A stretch of DNA of 7,696 nt from Wenzhouxiangella sp. (GTDB lineage Bacteria; Pseudomonadota; Gammaproteobacteria; Xanthomonadales; Wenzhouxiangellaceae): the NCBI GenBank assembly GCA_021767625.1, contig JAASTB010000099.1, forward strand, positions 1 through 7,696. The letters are read 5' to 3'. The position numbers were made by a program, and so were the translations under genes. This document shows positions 1 through 6,574 of this stretch, piece by piece. The notes under the pieces are model-generated. The model was given only the letters and a program-made list of their open reading frames with translations, did not search any database and was not told where the DNA came from. Positions within the stretch are counted from its first letter, which is position 1. Every line of letters begins with the position of its first letter.

Positions 1-2139
1 GCCTTGCTCGTTCTCAAGCTCCTGGTCGAGCGCGCACCCGAGGTCGTTTCTCGCGACGAGATCCTGGATGGCGTGTGGGGGCATCAGGCGCTCTCGGAGA
101 GTTCGATCGCGCAGGTCATTCGCGAGATTCGCTCGGCGCTGGGCGATTCTGCGCGGTCTCCGCGACACGTGGCGACCCGCTACGGTCGAGGCTATCAGTT
201 CGTGGCCGATGTGGAGATCGCCGAGGCGCCGCGTGTCCAGGCGGCGCCGGTCAGGCGAATCGGTCCGGCGATGGCCGGTTTGTTGCTGCTGGCGGTTATT
301 GCAGCGGGCGTGTTTCATTGGTTTGGCGGGCCCCCGGTGCCGGACGACGGGCAAGACCGTGTTGTTCTGCGGGCGCTGCAGGCCGGCACCGGAGACTCGT
401 TGTCGGCCCCCTTTGTGGACTATCTGGCTTTCATCCTCAGCCGGTCACTGGGGTCGGACCGGGTGGATGTGGCCGATGCGGAGGACGGAGATGCAGTCGG
501 CATAGGCGTCGGCCTGGCTTCACTTCCGGAGGGCGAAGAGGGGCGTCTGGCCTTTTGGCTGGAGAACGGTGGGGCGGGTTCTGACCCCGCGAGCCGCCAG
601 CGCTTCGAGGAGGCCGGTGAGTTGGTTCGCGCCGGCCTGGAGCAGGTGCTGGCCACCATTGAGTACGATGGGAAGGTGGCGCTGGAGGCCGGCTTGGTCT
701 CTCGCAGCGGCTACGCCATCGAGACCGTGCTGCGGGGCATGGCTGCGCAGTTCGCCGGCGAGATGGATCGTGCTATCAGGCTCTTCGAGGCGGCGCTGGC
801 CGAGGATCCGGACTTCGATTTCGCGCGTTATGAACTGGCCATCGCGCTTCGCCGCAGCGGCGAGTATGCGCGCGCCCAGGCCGTGCTGGAGGCGATGGCG
901 ACCCGGCTCGAGGATGATTTCTGGGTTGCGCGAATCTACAACGCCCTGGGGCTGGCCTACTGGCGACAGAGCGAGTACGAGAAGGCCCTGGCGGCTTACG
1001 AGCGAGTCGAAGCGGTGGCCGACACGCCGGCGCTGCGGGCGATCTCGTTGACGAACATGGGCTTGCTGCTCCGCAACCGGGGGGATTTGGAGCGGGCCGA
1101 GCGCCTGTTTCGCCAGGCCCTGGCGCAGAGCGAGCTTTCCGGTCAATCGCCCCTGATTGCCTCGGCCTGTAATTCGCTGGCGTCGATTCTGATGCGAACC
1201 GGTCGGCAGGAGGAGGCCTTGGAGCAGCTGGATCGCGCTCGCGAGCTCTTCTACGAGGCCGGCCGCCGATCGTCGTACGCCAGCGTGATGTCGCGAACGG
1301 CCGCTGCTCATGAGCAGCTGGGTCGACTGGACGAGGCGCGCTCGTTGCTTCGGCTGGTGGTGGGCGTTCGGGAGCAGTTGGGCGATGCGCGTGGTGCTGC
1401 CGCCTCGCGAATCCGCTTGTCCCGGCTCGAGCGACAGGCGGGAGACTTCGAAGAGGCGCGTGTGCTGGCCGTAGAAGGGCTGGATGAGCTCCTGTCGACG
1501 TCCGATGACGGCTTGATCCTGGACGCCTACAGCGCCCTGGCTGCCTTGGCGTTGGCCGATCGCCGATTCGACGATGCGCGTACCTACGGTCGCGAGGCGC
1601 GTCGCATCGCGGACCGTGCCGGGCTGGAAGACCGCGTGGTCGATATCGAGCTGGACCTCATGGAAGTCGATATCGAGGCCGGTGTCACGTCTGAGGACTC
1701 ATCCCAGAAGATGTCGACCTTGCTGGCCAGCGCCGAGAAGACGGCGTCCGCGCCCCGTGTGGTCCAGGCACGGCTGCTCGGTGCCCGTTTGGCGCGGCAG
1801 GCCGGCGAGTATGAAGATGCCCGCCGTGATCTCGAGGTGGCGCTCGAAGCGGCCGACGGTCGAGACGACCGCTTGTTCCTGCGCCCCGAACTGGGCCTGG
1901 TCGAGTTGGAGCTGACGCAGGGACGGCCAGATGCGGCCCTCGATCGAGTCGTGCGGCTGGAACGCGCTGATCCTCCGGCGCACCCGTTCCTGGCACTGAA
2001 GGCCCGAGCCCTCGCCGCCAACGGCCGCTACCGCGAAGCCGTCGAGACCAGCCTGGAAGCGCGTTCGACCACAGGCGAATGGTGGCGAGCCGAGGATCAG
2101 GCCCGCCTGGACAACTGGACGGCGGCGCAGGAGCGTTGA
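1..2139 (+). CDS. CadC/ToxR-like membrane-anchored winged-helix regulator with TPR domain (5' partial)
   Basis: The frame is open from base 1, so the true start and the first part of the DNA-binding domain lie outside the window; the TTG at 4 is internal. Visible codons 1-70 form most of an OmpR/PhoB-type winged helix: 'VVSRDEILDGVWG', the recognition-helix region 'SESSIAQVIREIRSALGD', and the wing 'ATRYGRGYQFV'. Codons 88-107 are a hydrophobic membrane helix after an Arg pair, giving a CadC-like N-in topology. After a weakly conserved linker, codons from about 237 to 690 are helical repeats of TPR type (for example 'GEMDRAIRLFEAALAEDP', 'SEYEKALAAYERVEAV', 'GDLERAERLFRQALAQ'). By family knowledge, such proteins are one-component regulators that bind promoters from the membrane; the TPR part probably senses or binds a protein in the periplasm. 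Ligand and targets are unknown. It converges with the beta-helix gene at 2202-3917. Confidence 0.9.
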   Translation, partial: ALLVLKLLVERAPEVVSRDEILDGVWGHQALSESSIAQVIREIRSALGDSARSPRHVATRYGRGYQFVADVEIAEAPRVQAAPVRRIGPAMAGLLLLAVIAAGVFHWFGGPPVPDDGQDRVVLRALQAGTGDSLSAPFVDYLAFILSRSLGSDRVDVADAEDGDAVGIGVGLASLPEGEEGRLAFWLENGGAGSDPASRQRFEEAGELVRAGLEQVLATIEYDGKVALEAGLVSRSGYAIETVLRGMAAQFAGEMDRAIRLFEAALAEDPDFDFARYELAIALRRSGEYARAQAVLEAMATRLEDDFWVARIYNALGLAYWRQSEYEKALAAYERVEAVADTPALRAISLTNMGLLLRNRGDLERAERLFRQALAQSELSGQSPLIASACNSLASILMRTGRQEEALEQLDRARELFYEAGRRSSYASVMSRTAAAHEQLGRLDEARSLLRLVVGVREQLGDARGAAASRIRLSRLERQAGDFEEARVLAVEGLDELLSTSDDGLILDAYSALAALALADRRFDDARTYGREARRIADRAGLEDRVVDIELDLMEVDIEAGVTSEDSSQKMSTLLASAEKTASAPRVVQARLLGARLARQAGEYEDARRDLEVALEAADGRDDRLFLRPELGLVELELTQGRPDAALDRVVRLERADPPAHPFLALKARALAANGRYREAVETSLEARSTTGEWWRAEDQARLDNWTAAQER

Positions 2140-2201
2140 GATGCCGCGCTGGCCGCAAGGATGATGGATAACCTGTCGAGCGCTGCCTTTTGGTTACGGG
2201 A

Positions 2202-3917
2202 TTAAGGTGCCTTGCCGACTTCGAAGGAATCCGAGAACAGTAGGTCAAAAATGCGCTCGAGGGCCCCGATGTCGGTGGTCGGGCCGGAAACGCGCGGAAA
2301 GCCTGGCCCCCTCTGGTCGTAGTCGAGGCTGGACGGGTTGTCGCCAGCGTCGATTGCGGAACTGCTGTCCAATGGTCGCTGGGAGGGCGTACAGGCCTTC
2401 TGGCCCGGCGGCCCCGCTTCGCTCGCGCTTGCACAACCGTTGTCCTGGAGTGGGCCCAGTTCGGGCAGGTCGGACAGGATATTGGCCAGATTCGAGCCAT
2501 TGATTTCCGTTCCGGCGTCGCCGAAGACGACGTGCAGGGCGTTCAGCGTCACGCCGTTGCCGGTGCCGACTTCCCCTAGATAGTTTCCGTCGGCCCCGGA
2601 GTTTCCGGCAAGGATGGAACTGTTGACGGAAACGGACGTGGCGACCGGGTCGGCGGCCCTGGCGAACAGTCCACCGACCCCGTTGCTTGCCTGATTGTCG
2701 GTAATGGTGCTGTTACCGATGGAGAGGGTGTGCGCTAACGCGTCCTGGGGGTCGAAGTAGACGCCGCCTGCGCCGGATGCCGCATCGCCGATCGAGTCAT
2801 TGCCGGAGACCGTGCTGGTGACGATTTCGAGTCCGCCTTCGCTCGCCAGTCCGGCGCCCCAGGCGCTGCTTCCTGACACGAAGTTGTTCGCGATCGTCGA
2901 GCGCTGAATTTGCATCTCGAGGATGTCGAGATAGGCGCCGCCGCCCCATCCGGCCAGACCGGAAGTCGAGTTGTTGCTGATGATCGAATCCAGGAGGGTC
3001 CCGGTCGCTGCCGAAGTTGTAGTAATGAACAGGCCGCCGCCTGCCGAGCCCAACCCCGTCGTGTGATTGTAAGTCACGATGCTGCGGCGAATGTCGGGGC
3101 CGAAGGCCATGTTGGCCAATCCACCGCCGAAGGCGTTCGAGCCTGCGGTGGTGTTGCCCTGGATCAGGCAGTCGTTCAGGGTGATCCTCCCTGCGGTCAG
3201 CCCCCCGCCGGGCGAGCTGTTTGCCCCGGTTGCATTGTTTTCCACCGTGCAGGCCGAGCCCAGGAAGTTGCCCGAGGCGAATAGCGCGCCGCCCCCGGAG
3301 TCCGTCCCGTCCGTGCCGTTGCCGGCCAGGCGGCAGGAATCGCAAAAGATGTGGTCGTCGGAGTAGACGGCGCCACCCGGCGCGTCGTCGCCCGAAGTGG
3401 TGCTGTCGGTCACCGAGACGTTCTCCAGCCTGAGCTGTCCGAGCGTACAGACGGCGCCACCTTCACCCGTGCCGGAGGCGCAGGTGTCGGGTTCGGTGCC
3501 GGCGGCCGAGGTTGCTCCGTCAGTGAGAACGAGATTCCTGATCTCGATAACTTCGACCACGAGCCCTGCGAAGATGCGCGAGGTGTCATTGCCGCTGATG
3601 ACCGGCTGTGTCGTTTGTCCGTCGATGACCAACGCTTCGGTGACGTCGATCTGGCCCGTGGAGAGCGTGATCGAAGTGATCGAGGGGTCGAAGATGATCG
3701 TATCGGGGCCAGGCGAGAGATTCGCGGCACTCACGGCCGCGCGAAGACTGCCGCTGCCGGAATTGTTCTGGTTAGAAACCGAGAATATGGCTGCCTGAAC
3801 CGTCGCGCTGGCGATTAGAGCAAGCCCCAAGATCGTTACCCGCGCGAGCGGGCCGGTTGGGGCTGTCGTCGGCGATTGCGCGCGCGCAATCTCTTGTTTC
3901 GATGGCTTTCGAATCAT
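2202..3917 (-). CDS. Secreted right-handed parallel beta-helix protein (choice-of-anchor Q-like) with LFSDSFE tail
   Basis: 571 residues. I chose the ATG at 3917 because AAAGGGAG lies 7 nt upstream; the ATG at 3938 has no ribosome site and would fall at about the predicted transcript start. The signal peptide has a long basic n-region and a hydrophobic core at residues 27-40, with likely cleavage after A42. Residues about 45-130 match the family opening ('GSGSLRAAVSAAN', 'DTIIFDPSI', 'LVIDGQTTQPVISG'). Residues about 150-440 hold roughly nine Gly-rich rungs (GGAVY, GGGALF, GGGL, GGGLF, GGGAYL and similar), alternating with 'S.I..N'-type turns, as in parallel beta-helices. Residues 517-553 ('SSAIDAG', 'DYDQRG', 'DIGALE') are the choice-of-anchor Q-like ending. 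The protein finishes in LFSDSFE plus VGKAP. It is probably a surface or released protein. I see no catalytic motif, so enzyme activity such as polysaccharide cleavage cannot be claimed. It is divergent from the fibre operon and shares its promoter architecture. Confidence 0.88.
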   Translation of the reverse strand: MIRKPSKQEIARAQSPTTAPTGPLARVTILGLALIASATVQAAIFSVSNQNNSGSGSLRAAVSAANLSPGPDTIIFDPSITSITLSTGQIDVTEALVIDGQTTQPVISGNDTSRIFAGLVVEVIEIRNLVLTDGATSAAGTEPDTCASGTGEGGAVCTLGQLRLENVSVTDSTTSGDDAPGGAVYSDDHIFCDSCRLAGNGTDGTDSGGGALFASGNFLGSACTVENNATGANSSPGGGLTAGRITLNDCLIQGNTTAGSNAFGGGLANMAFGPDIRRSIVTYNHTTGLGSAGGGLFITTTSAATGTLLDSIISNNSTSGLAGWGGGAYLDILEMQIQRSTIANNFVSGSSAWGAGLASEGGLEIVTSTVSGNDSIGDAASGAGGVYFDPQDALAHTLSIGNSTITDNQASNGVGGLFARAADPVATSVSVNSSILAGNSGADGNYLGEVGTGNGVTLNALHVVFGDAGTEINGSNLANILSDLPELGPLQDNGCASASEAGPPGQKACTPSQRPLDSSSAIDAGDNPSSLDYDQRGPGFPRVSGPTTDIGALERIFDLLFSDSFEVGKAP

Positions 3918-3924
3918 GCCTTGG

Positions 3925-3932
3925 CTCCCTTT
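3925..3932 (-). promoter_or_regulatory. Ribosome binding site of the beta-helix gene
   Basis: Read on the minus strand this is AAAGGGAG, 7 nt before the ATG at 3917. It decides the start over the upstream in-frame ATG at 3938. Confidence 0.75.
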
Positions 3933-3947
3933 CGACATCGTCCATTG

Positions 3948-4002
3948 AATGTAGAGAGGGGCCCCGCGCGAATCCTGCAGATCTTGTGAAAGATCGTGAA
4001 AC
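3948..4002 (-). promoter_or_regulatory. Leftward promoter and operator of the beta-helix gene
   Basis: Read leftward: GTTTCACGATCTTTCAC (4002-3986), 10 bp, GGATTCG (3975-3969), 15 bp, TACATT (3953-3948). The operator is a direct repeat of TTTCAC with a 10 bp period. TACATT fits a -10 box, and GGATTCG lies at about the -35 position but does not resemble TTGACA, so activator dependence or an alternative sigma factor is possible. A start near 3941 would leave a leader of about 24 nt. The assignment is supported mainly by the same arrangement with identical spacings in the rightward arm. Confidence 0.65.
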
Positions 4003-4102
4003 CCTTCCGGCACGCTTGGTCTGCGTCGCATGGGACGCAAAGACGGGCAGGCGCCGCGCGGAAATGTTGTTTCATGATCTTTCACGGGTTTTCCGGGATT
4101 CG
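3969..4102. repeat. Inverted repeat of two 34 bp promoter arms
   Basis: Arms 3969-4002 and 4069-4102 are reverse complements in their conserved blocks. A 7 bp block (CGAATCC) is identical, a 17 bp block (GTGAAAGATCRTGAAAC) matches at 16 of 17 positions, and the 10 bp between them diverges except for chance matches. The arms are 66 bp apart with an axis near 4035. Conserved blocks in diverged spacers fit functional sites better than a recent duplication. Confidence 0.85.
4022..4039. promoter_or_regulatory. Small dyad between the divergent promoters
   Basis: TGCGTC, 6 bp, GACGCA is a perfect 6 bp inverted repeat close to the axis of the divergent region. It has the form of a site for a dimeric DNA-binding protein. 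A 6 bp dyad can occur by chance in GC-rich DNA, so the role is uncertain. Confidence 0.3.
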
Positions 4103-4123
4103 ACTCGCGCCGGTGAGTACTTT
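4069..4123 (+). promoter_or_regulatory. Rightward promoter and operator of the fibre operon
   Basis: Read rightward: GTTTCATGATCTTTCAC (4069-4085), 10 bp, GGATTCG (4096-4102), 15 bp, TACTTT (4118-4123). It has the same elements and the same spacings as the leftward promoter. A start near 4130 would leave a leader of about 39 nt before the ATG at 4169. The -35 region is not a good sigma-70 match, so the upstream direct repeat is likely an activator site. Confidence 0.65.
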
Positions 4124-4153
4124 TCCGGCTTCTGCAATTTTTGGACTCATCAC

Positions 4154-4159
4154 GGAGGT
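4154..4159 (+). promoter_or_regulatory. Ribosome binding site of the fibre gene
   Basis: GGAGGT ends 9 nt before the ATG at 4169. It fixes the start there, even though the same frame is open further upstream through the promoter region. Confidence 0.8.
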
Positions 4160-4168
4160 ACCTTTGCC

Positions 4169-5740
4169 ATGCGCATTGAAGTCGCAATCGTTTGTCTATT
4201 GGCCCTGGCGATGTCGGGGCAGAGCTTCGCCCAGTCGGGCGAACTGACCTATCAAGGCCGCCTGGAGAATGCCGGGCAACCCTTCGACGGCACGGCCAAT
4301 CTGCAGTTCTTGCTGTTCGATGCGCCCGCATCGGGCAGTCAGGTGGGTGTGACGCAGACTCGGACAAACTGGCCGGTGGCAGAGGGTTTGTTTCAGGTCG
4401 ATCTGGACTTCGGCGCGGCCGCTTTCGATGGAACCGATCGCTACCTGGAAGTGTGGGTCAATGGGGCCCCCTTAAGCCCGCGGCAGGCGGTTCGGGCGGC
4501 GCCGGTTGCCCTGTATGCGCTCGACGGCAACGCGGGCCCCGAGGGGCCGACTGGTCCGCAGGGGCCGCCCGGGCCGACGGGTGATCCTGGCCCCGTTGGC
4601 CCCCAGGGGCCGGAAGGCGCGTCGCCGTTTGCAGTCGAGAGCAACGGCTCGTTCGAATATGTCCACCATAGCTCTCTCTTCCGGTTCATCGCGCAGCCGA
4701 CGGCTGGGAATATTTATGGCGGCGGCCTGGTCATTGGACGAACCTTCAATCAGGCCGGCCCCGGTGCGGTTGTGCTCGGCGGTGGTCTTGCGACCGGATC
4801 GGGTGACTTCCCGAACATTGCCAGCGGAGCTCTTTCCACAGTTGCCGGGGGAGACGGTAATACCAGCAGCGGTCGCAACTCGGCGGTCGTCGGGGGACGG
4901 AGCAACCTCGCCAGCGGCCTTGGTGCCGGCGTTCTGGCCGGCGACAACAATACGGCTGGCGGCTCGCACTCGATCGTGTTGGGCGGTAAGGACAACGCCG
5001 CCCTGAGCTTTTACTCGACTGTTCCGGGGGGGGTTGACAACTGTGCTGGCGCAAGTCTTTCATTCGCGGGTGGGAGGCAGGCGAAAGTCCGCATCGCTCC
5101 GGGATTGTCACCCGATCCCGATGGAGGCTGCGCCGGTGTGCCTGTCGGAGAGCTCAGTTCGGGAGGCGATCTCGGAACATTCGTTTGGGCTGACAACACA
5201 CTCACCGACTTCGTGTCATCTGGGGCCAACCAGTTCCTGGTTCGGGCCAGCGGGGGGGCGCTGTTCACCGACGACAGCGCCATCAACGACCCGGAGGGCA
5301 ACCTCCTGCGCGTGGCGGGAACCATGCGCGTCGACGAAATGGGTTCCGGGGGTACCACGGACATATGCCTCAATGGCAGTAATCAATTGTCCTTCTGTTC
5401 TTCGAGCGCGCGGTACAAGGAAGACATCAGGGATCTCGAGGTCGACCAGGAGGCTTTGATGGCACTTCGACCGGTGCGTTATCAGTGGATTGATTCGGGC
5501 GAGGAGGATATCGGCCTGGTGGCCGAAGAGGTGGCCCAGGTCATGCCCGAACTCGCGCTTCGCGATGCATCCGGCCGGGTTGAGGGGGTCAAATACAGTC
5601 GTCTGGCCGCCTTGCTGGTCGGCGTGGTTCAGTATCAACAAGAAGAGGTCAGCCTTCTGCGCGAGCAGCTTCAACAACTCGAAGGACGAATGCAGAGCCT
5701 CGAAGATCGTGCAGCGCGCGGCCAGGGCGGTGGGCGATGA
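4169..5740 (+). CDS. Secreted phage-fibre-like protein with collagen-like repeat, YadA-like head and S74 chaperone
   Basis: 523 residues from the ATG with GGAGGT upstream. Residues 1-22 are a signal peptide (likely cut after 'SFAQ'). Residues 23-119 are the conserved head of secreted fibre-like proteins ('LTYQGRLENAGQPFDG', 'GLFQVDLDFG', 'LSPRQAVRAAPVALYA'). Residues 123-149 are nine Gly-X-Y triplets. Residues about 185-305 are YadA-like beta-roll repeats ('ALSTVAGGDGNTSSGRNSAVVGG', shown here only in part as 'STVAGG' and 'SAVVGG' units). Residues about 411-495 are a Peptidase_S74 intramolecular chaperone: 'SARYKEDI' with a Ser/Lys pair (S413, K417), 'LRPVRYQW', 'DIGLVAEEVAQVMPEL', 'EGVKYSRLAALLVG'. 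The last 35 residues look like a coiled coil. In phage tail spikes S74 domains drive trimerisation and then cut themselves off; here the product should be an exported trimeric fibre. Four mature Cys residues (291, 321, 400, 410) may form disulfides. No prophage genes surround it, so I read it as a host surface protein. Confidence 0.9.
   Translation: MRIEVAIVCLLALAMSGQSFAQSGELTYQGRLENAGQPFDGTANLQFLLFDAPASGSQVGVTQTRTNWPVAEGLFQVDLDFGAAAFDGTDRYLEVWVNGAPLSPRQAVRAAPVALYALDGNAGPEGPTGPQGPPGPTGDPGPVGPQGPEGASPFAVESNGSFEYVHHSSLFRFIAQPTAGNIYGGGLVIGRTFNQAGPGAVVLGGGLATGSGDFPNIASGALSTVAGGDGNTSSGRNSAVVGGRSNLASGLGAGVLAGDNNTAGGSHSIVLGGKDNAALSFYSTVPGGVDNCAGASLSFAGGRQAKVRIAPGLSPDPDGGCAGVPVGELSSGGDLGTFVWADNTLTDFVSSGANQFLVRASGGALFTDDSAINDPEGNLLRVAGTMRVDEMGSGGTTDICLNGSNQLSFCSSSARYKEDIRDLEVDQEALMALRPVRYQWIDSGEEDIGLVAEEVAQVMPELALRDASGRVEGVKYSRLAALLVGVVQYQQEEVSLLREQLQQLEGRMQSLEDRAARGQGGGR
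4535..4615 (+). repeat. Collagen-like Gly-X-Y coding repeat
   Basis: Nine consecutive triplets (GPE GPT GPQ GPP GPT GDP and so on) in the fibre protein. Collagen-like runs form trimeric rods, which matches the trimeric folds expected on both sides of it. The run is short and could change in length by recombination between its GC-rich triplets. Confidence 0.9.
5026..5033 (+). repeat. G8 homopolymer in the fibre gene
   Basis: Eight consecutive G residues within codons for Pro-Gly-Gly-Val in the beta-roll region. A second tract of seven G lies at 5252-5258. A gain or loss of one G would truncate the protein before its chaperone domain. Confidence 0.9.
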
Positions 5741-6006
5741 GGCGCCGCCTCTTCGGCGCCATTGCGGCGCTTATCGCGTTGCCCGCAGCGGCCGGCAGTT
5801 TCCAGATCGACTGGTGGACGGTCGACAGCGGGGGAGGTCTCGAGTCCGAGAACGGGCCCTGGAGACTGTCGGGAACGATCGGCCAGTGGGACGCCACGAG
5901 CCAGCCGATGAGCGGAGGACAGTGGACGCTCGAGGCGGGGTTCTGGACGTTCCAGGAGGTCGAGCGTGGCGACGCCATCTTCCGGGATCGCTTCGAGGGC
6001 GAATAG
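5737..6006 (+). CDS. Small exported protein with 'SGGG...GGQW..GFW' module and IFRDRFE tail
   Basis: 89 residues. The start overlaps the fibre stop in ATGA, so translation is probably coupled; a weak GGTGGG precedes it. Residues 1-19 are a signal peptide (three Arg, Ala/Leu core, 'PAAAG' cleavage region). The mature part, 'IDWWTVDSGGG', 'WRLSGTIGQWD', 'MSGGQWTLEAGFW', is a short beta-rich module that I recognise as recurring in secreted proteins of diverse bacteria, with no function known to me. The C-terminus is DAIFRDRFEGE, the same tail as on the two beta-helix proteins. The mature chain is only about 70 residues, so it is hardly more than the module plus the tail. Its coupling to the fibre gene suggests a fibre partner, perhaps an anchor or assembly factor; this is inference. 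Confidence 0.82.
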   Translation: MRRRLFGAIAALIALPAAAGSFQIDWWTVDSGGGLESENGPWRLSGTIGQWDATSQPMSGGQWTLEAGFWTFQEVERGDAIFRDRFEGE

Positions 6007-6023
6007 ATCGCACCTTAGGCCGT

Positions 6024-6052
6024 TGCCGGGCGGGGCATAACCCCGCCCGGCA
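6024..6052. terminator. Strong hairpin between convergent transcripts, possible terminator
   Basis: TGCCGGGCGGGG, loop CATAA, CCCCGCCCGGCA: a perfect 12 bp stem 18 bp after the stop of the small exported protein gene and 54 bp from the stop of the lipoprotein gene. It could serve both directions. Neither side has a U-tract, so it is not a classical intrinsic terminator and may instead protect mRNA ends or mark a Rho-dependent end. Confidence 0.5.
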
Positions 6053-6105
6053 CGCCGCGGCTATCGGGCGTGCTCGAGGTGCGCCCGGTGGTGGCAGGCA
6101 GGCCG

Positions 6106-6561
6106 TCAATCCTGTTGTTTGCCGATCGCCACTTCCGCCAAACCGGATGACCCCAGAACGGACATGGCAGGGCAGGTTGTGTCCTTGCGATCCTGGTTGG
6201 TGCACTCGTCAACCTGGACGGTGATGCTGACCGTCTCGCACGGCACATCCATGCCGGTCAGCGTCGTGACCGTCTCCGTCTGGATGCCGTCCAGGCCCCG
6301 GAAGCGGATCTGTAGCGGAATTCGTGTGACACGATTCGAATTGCTGCTGCGATAAACGCTCTCGCCGCGCACCATGTAGAGGCTGTGTCGGTCCTGGTCG
6401 ATACGGGCCGTCTGGCGGATTCGACACTCGGCGCCCTCGTGCTCGACGGGTGCGAATACAAGTTCGAGGCCCGCGATGGATTCGGCTTCGTGAGCGGGCT
6501 TCTGTCCACAGGCGGCAAGTAGCGTGGCGGCGAGCAGGGCAGATGCGGTGCAGTATTTCAT
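6106..6561 (-). CDS. Small lipoprotein of unknown function
   Basis: 151 residues from the ATG at 6561, chosen because a lipoprotein signal peptide begins exactly there: 'MKYCTASALLAATLLAAC', lipobox LAAC with lipidated C18. Gly at +2 gives no inner-membrane retention signal, so the outer membrane is likely. A weak GGAAA precedes the start. The mature domain of about 130 residues carries four further Cys (46, 108, 120, 130), enough for two disulfides, and beta-type alternation around 'TRIPLQIRFRGL' and 'TVSITVQVDEC'. I do not recognise the family. The start lies 13 nt after the stop of the upstream beta-helix gene on the same strand, so the two are very likely co-transcribed; it could be a periplasmic or outer-membrane helper for that protein, but nothing in the sequence proves this. 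Confidence 0.8.
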   Translation of the reverse strand: MKYCTASALLAATLLAACGQKPAHEAESIAGLELVFAPVEHEGAECRIRQTARIDQDRHSLYMVRGESVYRSSNSNRVTRIPLQIRFRGLDGIQTETVTTLTGMDVPCETVSITVQVDECTNQDRKDTTCPAMSVLGSSGLAEVAIGKQQD

Positions 6562-6574
6562 CGTGAGTTTCCGG

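Noticed and set aside
520..1311. Long antisense open frame of 263 codons opposite the regulator gene
   Set aside because: Its path mirrors the TPR codons, no domain is recognisable, and GC-rich DNA commonly keeps such frames open.
2169..2196. TAACC...GGTTA as a terminator in the convergent gap
   Set aside because: Only 5 bp of stem with an 18 nt loop and no U-tract; not better than chance.
1685..2500. Antisense/overlapping frame of 271 codons spanning the convergent gap
   Set aside because: It overlaps two well-supported genes in the wrong frame and has low-complexity Arg/Pro/Ser composition.
3857..4168. In-frame upstream extension of the fibre gene to an ATG at 3857
   Set aside because: It crosses the divergent promoters, has no ribosome site, and would bury the signal peptide that starts at 4169 behind GGAGGT.
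3918..4367. N-terminal extension of the beta-helix gene overlapping the fibre gene
   Set aside because: It reads through both promoter arms and into the fibre coding region; the similar peptides it makes with the opposite frame come only from the inverted repeat. The ATG at 3917 has the ribosome site.
4535..4615. CRISPR or DNA tandem repeat array
   Set aside because: The repetition is Gly-X-Y coding sequence with variable codons and no spacers.
4169..5740. Prophage tail-fibre locus
   Set aside because: The protein has a Sec signal peptide and no phage structural, lysis or integrase genes lie around it; S74 and collagen modules also occur in bacterial surface proteins.
5490..6224. Plus-strand frame of 244 codons across the fibre end, small gene and hairpin
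   Set aside because: It is Arg-rich, overlaps the S74 domain and the coupled small gene in another frame, and runs through the terminator-like hairpin.
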